64,000 bases of DNA from Acetobacter peroxydans (GTDB taxonomy: Bacteria > Pseudomonadota > Alphaproteobacteria > Acetobacterales > Acetobacteraceae), in the NCBI RefSeq assembly GCF_006539345.1, contig NZ_BJMV01000002.1, positions 1-64,000 on the forward strand, given 5' to 3'. The notes below the pieces were generated by a model. That model was not told the DNA's origin. It was given only the letters and a program-made list of their open reading frames with translations, and did no database searches. Shown here piece by piece: positions 7,904-16,472 of this stretch; the first letter of the stretch is position 1; each line of letters opens with the position of its first letter. The position numbers were made by a program, and so were the translations under genes.

Positions 7904-9525
7904 GCCAGTTCCGACAGGATCATGTCGGCGGCCTTGTCGCCGATCATCATGGTAGGGGCGTTGGTGTTGCCGCTGATAAGCGTGGGCATGATGGATGTAT
8001 CCGCCACACGCAGTCCTTTCAGGCCCCGCACTTTCAGATCCGGGGTCAGCACGCTGGCGTCATCCGATCCCATGCGGCAGGTGCCTGAGGGATGGAACAC
8101 CGTGCTGGCGGAAGCGCGCAGATAGTCCATCAGTTCCGCATCGCTCTGGACGGCCGCGACTGGGGCCATCTCCTTGCCCCGGATTCCATCGAACGCGGAG
8201 GCACGCAGGATACGGCGGGCCAGCTTGACGCCTTCGAGCAGCACCAGCGCGTCACGCTCATCAGACAGGAAGTTGAAGTCGATTTCAGGGTTGCGGCTGC
8301 CATCGCGCGTCAGGCGGATGCTGCCGCGGCTGTGCGGGCGCAGTACGCAGGTGTGCAGGGCAAAGCCGTGGCCCCATTCGAACAGCCGTCCGCGATGGCT
8401 GCGGTAGCCGGGCACGAAATGGAACTGCACGTCCGGTACACCCTGAGCGTAGCGGGTGGAGGCAAAGCCTCCGGCTTCGACGTAGTTCGTGGTCAGCCAG
8501 CCTTTGCGCCCAAGCAGGAACCGCAAGGGGGCGGGGAGGACGGACCCGAGCGAGGCGCGGGAGAAGCCCAGTGTCGTGGCGGAGCCTGAACGCAGGGTAA
8601 CAAGACCATCAATATGGTCCTGCAGGTTGCGGCCCACCTGCGGCAGGTTCGCCACGACCGGCACGCCGGATTCCAGCAGTTCTTCCGCATTGCCAATGCC
8701 GGACGCCATCAGGAGGTGGGGGGAGCCAACCGCCCCGGCGGACAGGATGGTTTCGCGGTGGGCACGCAGGACATGGAATTGCCCCCCATGCTCCACGGTT
8801 ACGCCCTGCACGCTCTGTCCATCCGTTACCAGCGATACAACCCGGCAGCCGGTCAACACATGCAGATTGGGGCGCGTCCGTATGGGGGCGACGAAAGCGC
8901 GATAGGCGCTCAGGCGTTTGCCGTTTTTCTGGGTGACATTGTAAATGCCAACGCCTTCAAGCTGTGCGCCGTTGAAATCGGTATTTTCTTTCAGCCCTAT
9001 TTCTTCGGCAGCCTGAATGAACAGGCGGGACACATCCAGCGGGTCGCGCGGCTCGTCCACAATCAGCTCGCCACCCGTGCCATGAAAATACGGGTCCTGA
9101 TGCAGGTGGTTGTCTTCGGCGCGCTTGAAGTATTTCAGCACCGAGTCATAGCCCCAGCCGGTGCAGCCAAGGCTTTCCCAGTGATCGTAATCCGAGCGTG
9201 CGCCACGGATATAGATCATGCTGTTCATGGAGGAGGAACCGCCCAGCATCCGGCCACGCGGCACATGGATACGCCGGTTATCAAGATGTGTCTGCGGGGT
9301 GGAATAATACTGGTAGGTGTATTTCCGGCTCTTGTAGAGCGAAATGGTGCCCGCTGGCACATGGATGCGCGGTGTGTTGTCTGGCCCGCCTGCTTCAACC
9401 AGAGCCACGCGCAGGGTGCTGCGCGCGCTCAGGCGATTGGCGAGTACACAGCCCGCCGCACCACCACCGACGATGATGTAGTCGAATTCAGTGGGGAAAT
9501 CGGGCTGGGTGGTAGGGGCGGTCAT
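7900..9525 (-). CDS. GMC-family FAD oxidoreductase (choline dehydrogenase-like)
   Basis: Flavoprotein of 541 residues that oxidises an alcohol, with FAD as cofactor. The N-terminal dinucleotide fold YIIVGGGAAGCVLANRLS starts near residue 15. GMC signature 1 (GRMLGGSSSMNSMIY) is near residue 95 and signature 2 (GAVGSPHLLMASGIG) near 265. The C-terminus has the catalytic histidine in FHPSGTCRMG and the GNTNAPTMMIGDKAAD block. It resembles BetA-type choline dehydrogenases, but many members act on other alcohols, and the betB partner expected next to betA is not adjacent. It overlaps the deacetylase gene by four bases and meets the permease gene at one shared base, so the three are almost certainly one operon. 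The aldehyde product could feed the aldehyde dehydrogenase encoded 2 kb upstream (inference). Confidence 0.9.
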   Translation of the reverse strand: MTAPTTQPDFPTEFDYIIVGGGAAGCVLANRLSARSTLRVALVEAGGPDNTPRIHVPAGTISLYKSRKYTYQYYSTPQTHLDNRRIHVPRGRMLGGSSSMNSMIYIRGARSDYDHWESLGCTGWGYDSVLKYFKRAEDNHLHQDPYFHGTGGELIVDEPRDPLDVSRLFIQAAEEIGLKENTDFNGAQLEGVGIYNVTQKNGKRLSAYRAFVAPIRTRPNLHVLTGCRVVSLVTDGQSVQGVTVEHGGQFHVLRAHRETILSAGAVGSPHLLMASGIGNAEELLESGVPVVANLPQVGRNLQDHIDGLVTLRSGSATTLGFSRASLGSVLPAPLRFLLGRKGWLTTNYVEAGGFASTRYAQGVPDVQFHFVPGYRSHRGRLFEWGHGFALHTCVLRPHSRGSIRLTRDGSRNPEIDFNFLSDERDALVLLEGVKLARRILRASAFDGIRGKEMAPVAAVQSDAELMDYLRASASTVFHPSGTCRMGSDDASVLTPDLKVRGLKGLRVADTSIMPTLISGNTNAPTMMIGDKAADMILSELA

Positions 9526-10919
9526 TATTCGGCACTCCTGATGGCAGGCTGTCCGGCGCGTTCATGACGCATCAGCCAGACATAGAATATGGTGACAAAG
9601 ATCAGCCCTACGATCCATGAAATATCGGCCCCGCCGAGCATGTTGGCTACAGGCCCGGTGTAAAGACCGTTGGAAACAAAGGGGATCTGGATCAGGATGC
9701 CAAACACGTAGGCAATCAGGGCCGGCCAGCAATAGCGGCCGTACACGCCGCCATCTGCCCGGAAGAACGAGGCAACGTCATATTGACCGTGCCGGATCAG
9801 ATAGAAGTCCGCCAGATTGATGGCCGTCCACGGCACCATCACATACAGCAGCAGAAGAATGAAGTTGGTGTATTCTTCCATGAAGTTCGCCGCGGCTCCG
9901 AGGGCGATCACAAGCGAAAGCGCCGCCAGCACAATGGCCGTGCCCGCGCGGCCCACATGGGTTGCTTTCCATGAGGGGATGATCGTCTGAACGACGGTAA
10001 TGGCGGACAATGCGCCGCAATAGAGGTTCATGGCGTTGGTGCAGGCAATGCCCAGCGAAAGGACGGGGATAATGAACAGCGCCAGAGAGCCGACCTGCGC
10101 TGTCAGGGTGCTGACCACGTCACCCCCGGCCGCGATCACGCCCAGCAATGCGCCCAGAATCATTGGAAAGAGCGAGCCAAGCACGCAGCCCCAGTAGCTG
10201 GCCAGAAAAGCCTGACGGCTGCCCGTGCCGGGCGGTAGATAGCGCGAGTAGTCCGAAACATAGGGCGCATAGGCGATCTGCCAGAGTGCGGCCGTGGAAA
10301 GCCCGCCCAGAAAGCCCGAAATGGTGAACGTCCCGTGCGACAGCGTGGCGGAAGACACGCCATTGACGCCCAGAATCCAGATAAAGCACAGCGCGAGCGC
10401 CAGACCGGAGATGATGGTCATCAGCCGCGTGTATGCGTGGATCAGGTCATGGCCGTAGATGGTAGCCACAAGGCTGATCAGACCAAGCAGGACAATGCAG
10501 GCCTTCTCAGGCAGGAATGTGATCACCGTGTGCAGTGACTCTCCGCCCAGCACGAGGTTGGAGGCGAAGAAACCGACATACATCACCACCACCAGACAGA
10601 TAACCGCCATGGCCCCTATGGAACCGAACTGCCCGCGTGTCTGCACCATCTGCGGAACACCAAGCTGTGGCCCCTGTGCGGCGTGCAGGGCCATGAACAG
10701 GCCGCCAATCATGTTGCCCAGCACCGCGGACAGCATGGCGGGCCAGAACGGCTGGTCGAACACGGTGGTGGACAGCGCGCCGGTGATGATGGTCAGCATC
10801 ATGATGTTGGAGCCGAACCATACGGTAAACAGGTCGCGCGGGCGGCCGTGCCTCTGGTCGAGCGGAATCTGATAGATGGTGTGGGCTTCGGGCCCGCGTG
10901 CCGTCGCGGCGTCGGTCAT
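9525..10919 (-). CDS. NCS1-family permease (purine/cytosine-type nucleobase transporter)
   Basis: Inner-membrane transporter of 464 residues, predominantly hydrophobic with about 12 membrane spans by eye. The N-terminal cytosolic segment IPLDQRHGRPRDLFTVWFGSN leads into the first span, as is usual in NCS1 permeases (CodB, PucI types). The family imports nucleobases, hydantoins, thiamine and related nitrogen compounds with a cation. Here it leads a three-gene unit with a GMC oxidoreductase and an M20 deacetylase, so it probably imports their substrate. The substrate cannot be read from sequence. The motif GTTTCGATAT (minus strand) lies 50 bases before the start and recurs upstream of the monooxygenase gene. 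Confidence 0.88.
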   Translation of the reverse strand: MTDAATARGPEAHTIYQIPLDQRHGRPRDLFTVWFGSNIMMLTIITGALSTTVFDQPFWPAMLSAVLGNMIGGLFMALHAAQGPQLGVPQMVQTRGQFGSIGAMAVICLVVVMYVGFFASNLVLGGESLHTVITFLPEKACIVLLGLISLVATIYGHDLIHAYTRLMTIISGLALALCFIWILGVNGVSSATLSHGTFTISGFLGGLSTAALWQIAYAPYVSDYSRYLPPGTGSRQAFLASYWGCVLGSLFPMILGALLGVIAAGGDVVSTLTAQVGSLALFIIPVLSLGIACTNAMNLYCGALSAITVVQTIIPSWKATHVGRAGTAIVLAALSLVIALGAAANFMEEYTNFILLLLYVMVPWTAINLADFYLIRHGQYDVASFFRADGGVYGRYCWPALIAYVFGILIQIPFVSNGLYTGPVANMLGGADISWIVGLIFVTIFYVWLMRHERAGQPAIRSAE

Positions 10920-10968
10920 GTGGCGGTTCCTTCCTGAGGCGTGAGGCGGCGGAGACCTGTTTGTGGTG

Positions 10969-10978
10969 ATATCGAAAC
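10969..10978 (-). promoter_or_regulatory. Shared promoter motif, copy 1
   Basis: GTTTCGATAT on the minus strand, 50 bases upstream of the permease start. The same ten bases occur 54 bases upstream of the flavin monooxygenase start (14335-14344). Similar position in front of two units of one cluster suggests a common regulator site. The motif is short and chance is not excluded. Confidence 0.35.
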
Positions 10979-10989
10979 ATTTTGCGCCG

Positions 10990-11022
10990 AAAGAAACCCC
11001 GCTGCCGGTCCGGGCGGCGGGG
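10990..11022 (-). terminator. Terminator after ridA
   Basis: GC-rich hairpin: CCCCGCTGCC (10997-11006) pairs with GGCGGCGGGG (11013-11022) with one G-T wobble. On the minus strand it is followed by TTTCTTT (10996-10990). It begins 12 bases after the ridA stop and separates ridA from the permease unit. Confidence 0.75.
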
Positions 11023-11033
11023 TGGCGTGGCGG

Positions 11034-11441
11034 CTATTCGCGTTCGGCTATGACATCGACTTCAATCAGCCATTCCGGGCGGGCGAGCGCCACAACCACA
11101 AGGCCGGTAAAGACGGGAAACACGCCTTTCATGCGGCGGCCCAGCACGCGGTAGGTGGCCTCGCGGTGGCGGATGTCGGTCAGGTAGACTGTCACCTTGC
11201 AGATATCCGTCAGTTTGGCGCCCGCTTCGGTCAGCAGCAGGGTGATGTTGTCCATGACCTTTTCTGCCTGTGCGACGGGGTCGCCCACGCCAACATTTTC
11301 ACGCGTGTCGAGGTCTTGCGGCACCTGGCCGCGCAGGTAGATGGTGTTGCGCGTGATGACAGCCTGGCAGAGATCGTTATCGAGCGCCTGCTCGGGGTAG
11401 GTGTCCTTGGTGTTGAAAGGACGGAGGCGTGTATGGGCCAT
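11034..11441 (-). CDS. RidA-family protein (enamine/imine deaminase or related)
   Basis: Small trimeric-type Rid protein of 135 residues. It shows the family core: a V(M)DNITLLLTEAGAKLTDICKVTVYLTD helix-strand region and a C-terminal strand LARPEWLIEVDVIAE containing the arginine that binds carboxylates. RidA hydrolyses reactive enamines and imines to keto acids, and paralogues (RutC and others) serve particular catabolic pathways. Being placed among an aldehyde dehydrogenase, a flavin monooxygenase and a DUF1028 gene suggests a pathway-specific paralogue rather than the housekeeping RidA (inference). It has its own terminator downstream and about 100 bases upstream, so it may be a separate transcript. 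Confidence 0.88.
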   Translation of the reverse strand: MAHTRLRPFNTKDTYPEQALDNDLCQAVITRNTIYLRGQVPQDLDTRENVGVGDPVAQAEKVMDNITLLLTEAGAKLTDICKVTVYLTDIRHREATYRVLGRRMKGVFPVFTGLVVVALARPEWLIEVDVIAERE

Positions 11442-11540
11442 GGTCTTGTGTTCCCTGCATGATCCTGTTGCGAGTGTGGAATGTTTTGTGGGTTCAGAAA
11501 AAGAAGTTATTTCTGATGTTCTGCATCCATTAAGCTGAGG

Positions 11541-13025
11541 CTAGTACTGAATCCATACGGTTTTCAGCGCGGTGTATTTGTCAAAACTGTGCAGCGAGAG
11601 ATCGCGCCCGAAGCCGGATTGCTTGACACCACCAAACGGTGTCATGACTGAAAGCGCGTCAACCGTATTGACCGATACGGTGCCCACCTGCAGCCGCTCG
11701 GACAGGTCGAGCGCGCGCCCGATATCGCGTGTCCAGACAGAGGCGGCGAGGCCATAGGGCGTATCGTGCGCCAGTGTCAGGGCTTCCTCCTCAGTGCGGA
11801 AGGCCTGGATGGCCAGCACCGGCCCGAAGATTTCTTCCCGCGCGATGCGGGCGTCAGGCGGGACATCGGCAAAAACAGTCGGCTGGATGAACGCATCCGA
11901 TGCGCCAATGCTGATCCGCTCGCCCCCCGCCACAAGGCGGGATGTCGCCCGGCCCGAGGCCAGAAATTCCGCCACGCGCCCGGCATGGCGGGCATCGACC
12001 ATCGCGCCCATACGGGTTGCGGGGTCAAGCGGGTTGCCGGGCGTGATGGCTTCGGCGCGCTGGCGCATCCGCTCGGTCATGTCCTCGGCTATGTCCGCGT
12101 GTACCAACATGCGTGAATTGGCTGAGCAGACTTCGCCCTGATTGAAGAAAATGCCAAAGGCGGCCTTGTCGGCGGCGGCATCCAGATCAGCATCGGGGAA
12201 GATGATGTTGGGGCTTTTCCCGCCGGTTTCGAGCCAGACGGGTTTCATGTTGCTTTCACCCGCATAGCGCATGAACAGCTTGCCCACATCGGTCGAACCC
12301 GTGAACACGAGGCAGTCTACATCCTCATGGCGGCCAAGGGCCTGTCCAGCTTCCTCGCCAAAGCCCGGCACCACGTTCAGCACGCCATCGGGCAGGCCTG
12401 CTTCCGAGGCCAGTTCGGCCAGACGCAGGGCGGAGAGAGGTGACTGTTCAGCCGGTTTGAGCACCACCGAGTTGCCAGTCGCCAGAGCCGGAGCCAGTTT
12501 CCAGATGGCCATGTCCAGCGGGAAGTTCCACGGCACCACAGCCCCGACAACTCCCAGGGGCATACGGCGGATCATGGCAATATCGCGCCCGCCGGTGGGG
12601 GCGACTTCATCATAGATCTTGTCGACGGCCTCGGCGTGCCATTGCAGGAAATGTGCCGAGCCGGGCACATCCACGGTCATGGTTTCCGTAATGGGCTTGC
12701 CCATGTCGAGCGTGTCGAGCAGGGCAAGTTCTTCATGATGTTCACGGATGAGGGCCGCAAGGCGTAGCAGCACGTCCTTGCGCGCCGTGGGCGACAGGCG
12801 CGACCAGCGGCCATCGGCAAAAGCGGCGCGGGCGGCTTTCACCGCCCTGTCGATATCCTCGGCCCCACCGCGGGCAACCCCTGTCAGCACCTGCGCCGTA
12901 GCCGGGTTGATGCTCTCGAAGCACGCACCGGACGCGGCGGCAACAAACCGCCCGTTGATCCAGCAACGGTTGCGCAGAGTCAGGCGCGCGGCCTGCTCGG
13001 TATAGTGGGACAGACTTTGCATCAC
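11541..13025 (-). CDS. NAD(P)-dependent aldehyde dehydrogenase (PuuC-like)
   Basis: Aldehyde dehydrogenase of 494 residues, full length for the family. Motifs: VVPWNFPLDMAIWK (substrate/cofactor region), VFTGSTDVGK (NAD-binding turn), LETGGKSPNI (general base Glu) and FFNQGEVCSANSR (nucleophilic Cys). The C-terminal GVKQSGFGRDLSLHSFDKYT is typical of the gamma-glutamyl-aminobutyraldehyde or betaine aldehyde dehydrogenase branches, and PuuC is the closest type I recognise. It converts an aldehyde to a carboxylate, probably the product of a cluster oxidase. It overlaps the upstream monooxygenase gene by four bases, so the two are translationally coupled. Substrate uncertain. Confidence 0.9.
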   Translation of the reverse strand: MMQSLSHYTEQAARLTLRNRCWINGRFVAAASGACFESINPATAQVLTGVARGGAEDIDRAVKAARAAFADGRWSRLSPTARKDVLLRLAALIREHHEELALLDTLDMGKPITETMTVDVPGSAHFLQWHAEAVDKIYDEVAPTGGRDIAMIRRMPLGVVGAVVPWNFPLDMAIWKLAPALATGNSVVLKPAEQSPLSALRLAELASEAGLPDGVLNVVPGFGEEAGQALGRHEDVDCLVFTGSTDVGKLFMRYAGESNMKPVWLETGGKSPNIIFPDADLDAAADKAAFGIFFNQGEVCSANSRMLVHADIAEDMTERMRQRAEAITPGNPLDPATRMGAMVDARHAGRVAEFLASGRATSRLVAGGERISIGASDAFIQPTVFADVPPDARIAREEIFGPVLAIQAFRTEEEALTLAHDTPYGLAASVWTRDIGRALDLSERLQVGTVSVNTVDALSVMTPFGGVKQSGFGRDLSLHSFDKYTALKTVWIQY

Positions 13026-14281
13026 GCGTCCTTGCTGGCGGGTTGATAGGCCATGTAGCGGCGCTGCTTGGCAATGTGATCCGCGACGTATTTCGCATCA
13101 TGCCACACGCCCCAGATAAAGGAGGAACCGCGACGGGTCTGCCAGGGCAGGCCTAGAAAGTATATGCCCGGCTCGGAGGAAACGCCACGCTGGTGGCGCG
13201 GGCGGCCGCTTTCATCCAGCGCCTCAACTTTCAGCCAGCCGTAATCCACCCCAAAGCCCGTGGCCCAGATAACGGTGCCGACGCCGGCTTGTTTCAGGTT
13301 CAGTTCCAGCAGCGGGTTTGTTACGCAGTCCGGGTCGGGCAGGAAGGTGTGCGCCTCGGGTTCAGGCGGCAGGTCAAGGCCGTTGCGGGTGATGTAGGCA
13401 TCGGCTTCGCCCAGCAGGGACAGGTAGTTGGCATCACCATGGGCGATGTTCTGCGCCAGATCGGGGGCAAAGTTCAGCGTACCGTCACGATATGTTTCCG
13501 TGCGGCCCAGCAGGGTCATGCCCTCGGCTGCCAGACGCCGGAAATCAACCGTGTGGCCGCCATTGGCACCGCTGACGGCAATGGTGGTGTGTTCAACCCC
13601 CGGCGTTGCTTCCGCATCCCATTTGTTCAGCACGCCCAGCCACCAGACAAAATCCCGCCCACGGTAGCTGCGCGGCGGACGGTCATGCGGGCCAACGGAC
13701 AGATAGACCTTACGGCCCGCGTGCATGAGTTCTTCGGCAATCTGCACACCGGAAGAGCCCGCGCCCACAACCATGACAGCGCCTTCGGGCAACTGTTCCG
13801 GGTTGAGGTAACTGGCCGAGTGAATCTGAAGAAAATCGGATGACGCGGGAATGACCGGCGGAACGACAGGGATCTGGAATGGCCCCGTAGCAGCAACCAC
13901 AGCCTTGGCTTCGATCACGCCTTCGGAGGTTTCAACCTGAAAACCCGTACGCCCGACATTGCGGCGGACTTCCTTGACCTCCACACCACAGCGGATTGGC
14001 GCATCAATAATAGTGGCATAATCGACCAGATAGTCAGCAATGCGTTCCTTGGCTACGAAATCATCCGGGTTGTTTTCTGAAAACTCAAGACCAGGAAAGC
14101 GGTCGTGCCATGCCGGGCCATTGGCTACCAGTGAATCCCACCGGCAGCTCCGCCAGCGTTCGGCAATACGGCTGCGCTCAAGCACAAGATGGTCAATGCC
14201 GTATGCGCGCAGGTGTTCGCTCATGGCAATTCCGGCCTGACCGGCGCCCACAACAAGGACTTCGGTTTTTTCGACGGACAT
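13022..14281 (-). CDS. Flavin-containing monooxygenase (FMO-like, FAD/NADPH)
   Basis: Two-dinucleotide-fold flavoprotein of 419 residues. The FAD site VLVVGAGQAGIAMSEHLR begins near residue 7 and the NADPH site VMVVGAGSSGVQIAEELM lies near 165. Between them FLQIHSASYLNP resembles the FMO signature (FxGxxxHSxxY) without its glycine. A later ATGFGVDYGWL motif is typical of the family. Such enzymes N- or S-oxygenate small molecules, or act as Baeyer-Villiger-type oxygenases. I place the start at 14281 because AAGGAG precedes that ATG by six bases; an ATG six codons upstream lacks this. It is the first gene of a two-gene unit with the aldehyde dehydrogenase. Confidence 0.85.
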   Translation of the reverse strand: MSVEKTEVLVVGAGQAGIAMSEHLRAYGIDHLVLERSRIAERWRSCRWDSLVANGPAWHDRFPGLEFSENNPDDFVAKERIADYLVDYATIIDAPIRCGVEVKEVRRNVGRTGFQVETSEGVIEAKAVVAATGPFQIPVVPPVIPASSDFLQIHSASYLNPEQLPEGAVMVVGAGSSGVQIAEELMHAGRKVYLSVGPHDRPPRSYRGRDFVWWLGVLNKWDAEATPGVEHTTIAVSGANGGHTVDFRRLAAEGMTLLGRTETYRDGTLNFAPDLAQNIAHGDANYLSLLGEADAYITRNGLDLPPEPEAHTFLPDPDCVTNPLLELNLKQAGVGTVIWATGFGVDYGWLKVEALDESGRPRHQRGVSSEPGIYFLGLPWQTRRGSSFIWGVWHDAKYVADHIAKQRRYMAYQPASKDA

Positions 14282-14334
14282 GACCGTCTCCTTTTGCAAC
14301 GCCGCTTTGTTTCTGGAAGCGGCTTATTGATGTC

Positions 14335-14344
14335 ATATCGAAAC
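14335..14344 (-). promoter_or_regulatory. Shared promoter motif, copy 2
   Basis: GTTTCGATAT on the minus strand, 54 bases upstream of the monooxygenase start; identical to the sequence at 10969-10978 before the permease gene. See that entry. Confidence 0.35.
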
Positions 14345-14396
14345 GAATGAAGGCGTGCGGGTGCGTATCCGTTTCGCGGTTCAGTGGTGCCGGGCT

Positions 14397-15074
14397 TTAT
14401 TCGTCGCCCGGCACGCCGTAGGAGGGGGCGGCCTCGGGGTTAAGGCAGCGCGTGACGTAGTCGTGCATCTGCGGCGCCCAGACATCCCACAAGGCGCGCA
14501 GGCGTGTAATGGGGTCTTCGTCCCAATCCACGCGCAGGTCAGCCAGAGGCCATTTTTCGCGGTCCACCACCAGCAGGCCGGCGGACTTTACGGGGCCGGC
14601 TTCTCCTCCGGCTGCAATGCCCGCCTGCATGGCCTGAATAACGCGCAGGCCCAGTTCCTGCTGTGGGTCAGACTGGGTAAAGCTGTTCGCAATTGCCTGT
14701 GGCACGGCTTCGGTGGCCAGCAGATTGCCGGCACAGGCTACATTCACGCTTTCAAACTGGGCGTTCAGGCCAAGTGCTTTCTCGCCAGACCACAGGGCCG
14801 TGCGTCCGTCCCGGTCAATCAGGCTCATCTGGCGATAGGCAGGATAGGTGCACCTGCTGATGATGATGTCACGCGCCTGCTCGGCTGAGGCCCCGGCGGC
14901 CATCAGATCGAGCGCCCACGGACCAAGACGCGGGTCCGTGACATTCTGCGTGGTAACGGCCCCGATGCCTGCCCGGGCAAAGGCGCAGCGCGCCGCAACA
15001 GCCGGAGAGGAGGAGGAAACGGCCACGGCAAACTGGCCCGTGCGGGAACAGCGCGCAACAATGGAAAAGGTCAT
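14397..15074 (-). CDS. DUF1028 family protein (Ntn-hydrolase-like)
   Basis: Protein of 225 residues in the DUF1028 family, recognised from the opening MTFSIVARCSRTGQFAVAVS, the AARCAFARAGIGAVTTQNVTDPRLG stretch shortened here to its core, and the GNLLATEAVPQAI block. The fold is predicted to be of the Ntn-hydrolase type (threonine or serine peptidase/amidase-like), but no activity is established for the family. Members are often found with RidA and M20 peptidase genes in catabolic clusters, as here. The start at 15074 matches the conserved beginning of the family; an ATG ten codons upstream is open but unlikely. It forms its own unit upstream of the monooxygenase gene. Confidence 0.85.
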   Translation of the reverse strand: MTFSIVARCSRTGQFAVAVSSSSPAVAARCAFARAGIGAVTTQNVTDPRLGPWALDLMAAGASAEQARDIIISRCTYPAYRQMSLIDRDGRTALWSGEKALGLNAQFESVNVACAGNLLATEAVPQAIANSFTQSDPQQELGLRVIQAMQAGIAAGGEAGPVKSAGLLVVDREKWPLADLRVDWDEDPITRLRALWDVWAPQMHDYVTRCLNPEAAPSYGVPGDE

Positions 15075-15231
15075 GGTTCCGGTGTCTCTTTGATAAGAAA
15101 ACAAAGGCTGTCAGGGGGAGAAGCTCCGACAACAGGGAAAACGTAACACCATTATTTTGGCACCGGAACATTGACTTTCCGGGGCTCTGGTTCCGTTTTC
15201 CTGATGTCGATATGCGCAGGGCATCAGGGAA

Positions 15232-15390
15232 TTATAGAAGCGGCGGAGGCGCCAGCTTCAGGACGCATAGCCAGATCATGATGAGTGTAGTGAGGTAGAT
15301 GGCCGAAAAGAAGACATCAGGGTATCTATTGTGGCGTGCTGAGACACGACGCCAGTTCTTCAGGCGCGTCACATGAATTCTGCTGGTCCG
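15232..15390 (-). pseudogene. IS5-family transposase remnant, C-terminal part
   Basis: A short minus-strand frame reading RIHVTRLKNWRRVSARHNR then YPDVFFSAIYLTTLIMIWL matches the C-terminal end of IS5-family transposases, where the pattern is RIEIMFGRLKDWRRVATRYDR...FFSAIALAATVIFWL. Only the last 40 or so residues are left, with no catalytic DDE residues other than the region near the last Glu, which has itself been altered. It lies at the left edge of the AT-rich quorum-sensing block. Identification is from memory of the family consensus. Confidence 0.7.
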
Positions 15391-15824
15391 GGGTTCCGCT
15401 TTTCCAGCGGCCAAGCCATATGCCATCCGGGAGGAAATTCCCATCGTGCCCGAGTATTTCCGGAGCTTATACTTGGTAATGAACGCAGTAAATGTTTTAT
15501 GTAATTTACATTTTTTGTATTCAATGACGATCTGATTGTATCAGATCGCTGATCTTCAAAGACAAAGCTACATTTACTAGAACACGTGGTGTGTCATTTC
15601 CATGGTGCCTGTCAGAATGATTTCTGACGGGTTTTTTGTCGTTTGATGATCCAGAAATAGATTTCCTCAATAAAAATCGATCATGGTGACGTGCCCCCCC
15701 CCGGGGAATGTAACCAGTTCCAACCTTCCACCGATCTAGCGATATTGATAGGTCATTTTAGAGGGGAAGATATAATAGTATAAAAAATATATGTTTATTT
15801 AGTATTTCTGTAGAGAGAGCATCG
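15391..15824. other. Non-coding AT-rich stretch before the 215-residue gene
   Basis: No convincing gene. It contains a run of nine C followed by GGGG at 15694-15706 in TGACGTG-C9-GGGG, which looks like the end of an insertion element but is attached to none. A possible -10 box TATAAT lies at 15771-15776, in AT-rich DNA leading to the next gene; a TTGATA at 15745-15750 is spaced 20 bases away, longer than ideal. A partial dyad GATCTGATTGTATCAGATC is visible near 15531-15549. Confidence 0.5.
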
Positions 15825-16472
15825 ATGAGTGCATTGTTAGATTCCTATATTGATGTCGAAAAAGATATTTATACAGAAATAGTTCATCCTTTTATTGTTG
15901 AATCGATTGGTGTATTGGCTTCTGTACTCAAAAATACAGATATGACCGGCCGTCGGCATTTTATAGATATGGTGTACCACGATAGTAATCGTAGAACTGA
16001 GTTTGCACTTAAGCTGGCAGCTTTTGTTTTGCACGAAGTGAATAAAATTTCACCACCGGATGCTGGAGCAGTGGCAGCCAACATTATCCAATTAAGTCCG
16101 GACCTCGGGATTGGAACAATTAGTACAGGACAGTTGCTTTATGCTAGTGCATTGTACGAAGGACGTAGTAAAATAACAAATTTTGACTTCGAGTCTATCC
16201 TATATGATGATAATATAGAAAACACATCGCTTGGTTTTCAAGTGGGTAAATATCTGGCACTCAACTGTATTGCAAGTTGGGTATGTATGCTGTCTGTCAG
16301 TTCGGAATATGAAGTATCTGGCGTACTGCGTCTCGGTGGGCGCGAAAGCAAAAATGTTATAAACCAACTTTTTATTTATAACTGTATTAAATCTATAAAT
16401 GTTTTTTCTGGCATATCTTCTGTGTTTGATGAAATTTATAAACAAGCTAAACTTATATCAACCCGAATTTAA
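15825..16472 (+). CDS. Uncharacterised protein next to luxR/luxI
   Basis: Protein of 215 residues that I do not recognise. It has no signal peptide or clear membrane segment and is mostly predicted helical, with acidic and aliphatic residues mixed. The DNA is much more AT-rich than the surrounding chromosome, with many A/T-ending codons (ATA, AAA, TTA), consistent with acquisition from elsewhere. GAGAGAG a few bases before the ATG serves as a ribosome-binding site, and an AT-rich promoter-like region precedes it. Its 3' end overlaps the 3' end of the convergent luxR by 20 bases, so the two genes have probably travelled together. The position suggests a quorum-controlled or quorum-modifying role, but that is inference only. 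Confidence 0.75.
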   Translation: MSALLDSYIDVEKDIYTEIVHPFIVESIGVLASVLKNTDMTGRRHFIDMVYHDSNRRTEFALKLAAFVLHEVNKISPPDAGAVAANIIQLSPDLGIGTISTGQLLYASALYEGRSKITNFDFESILYDDNIENTSLGFQVGKYLALNCIASWVCMLSVSSEYEVSGVLRLGGRESKNVINQLFIYNCIKSINVFSGISSVFDEIYKQAKLISTRI

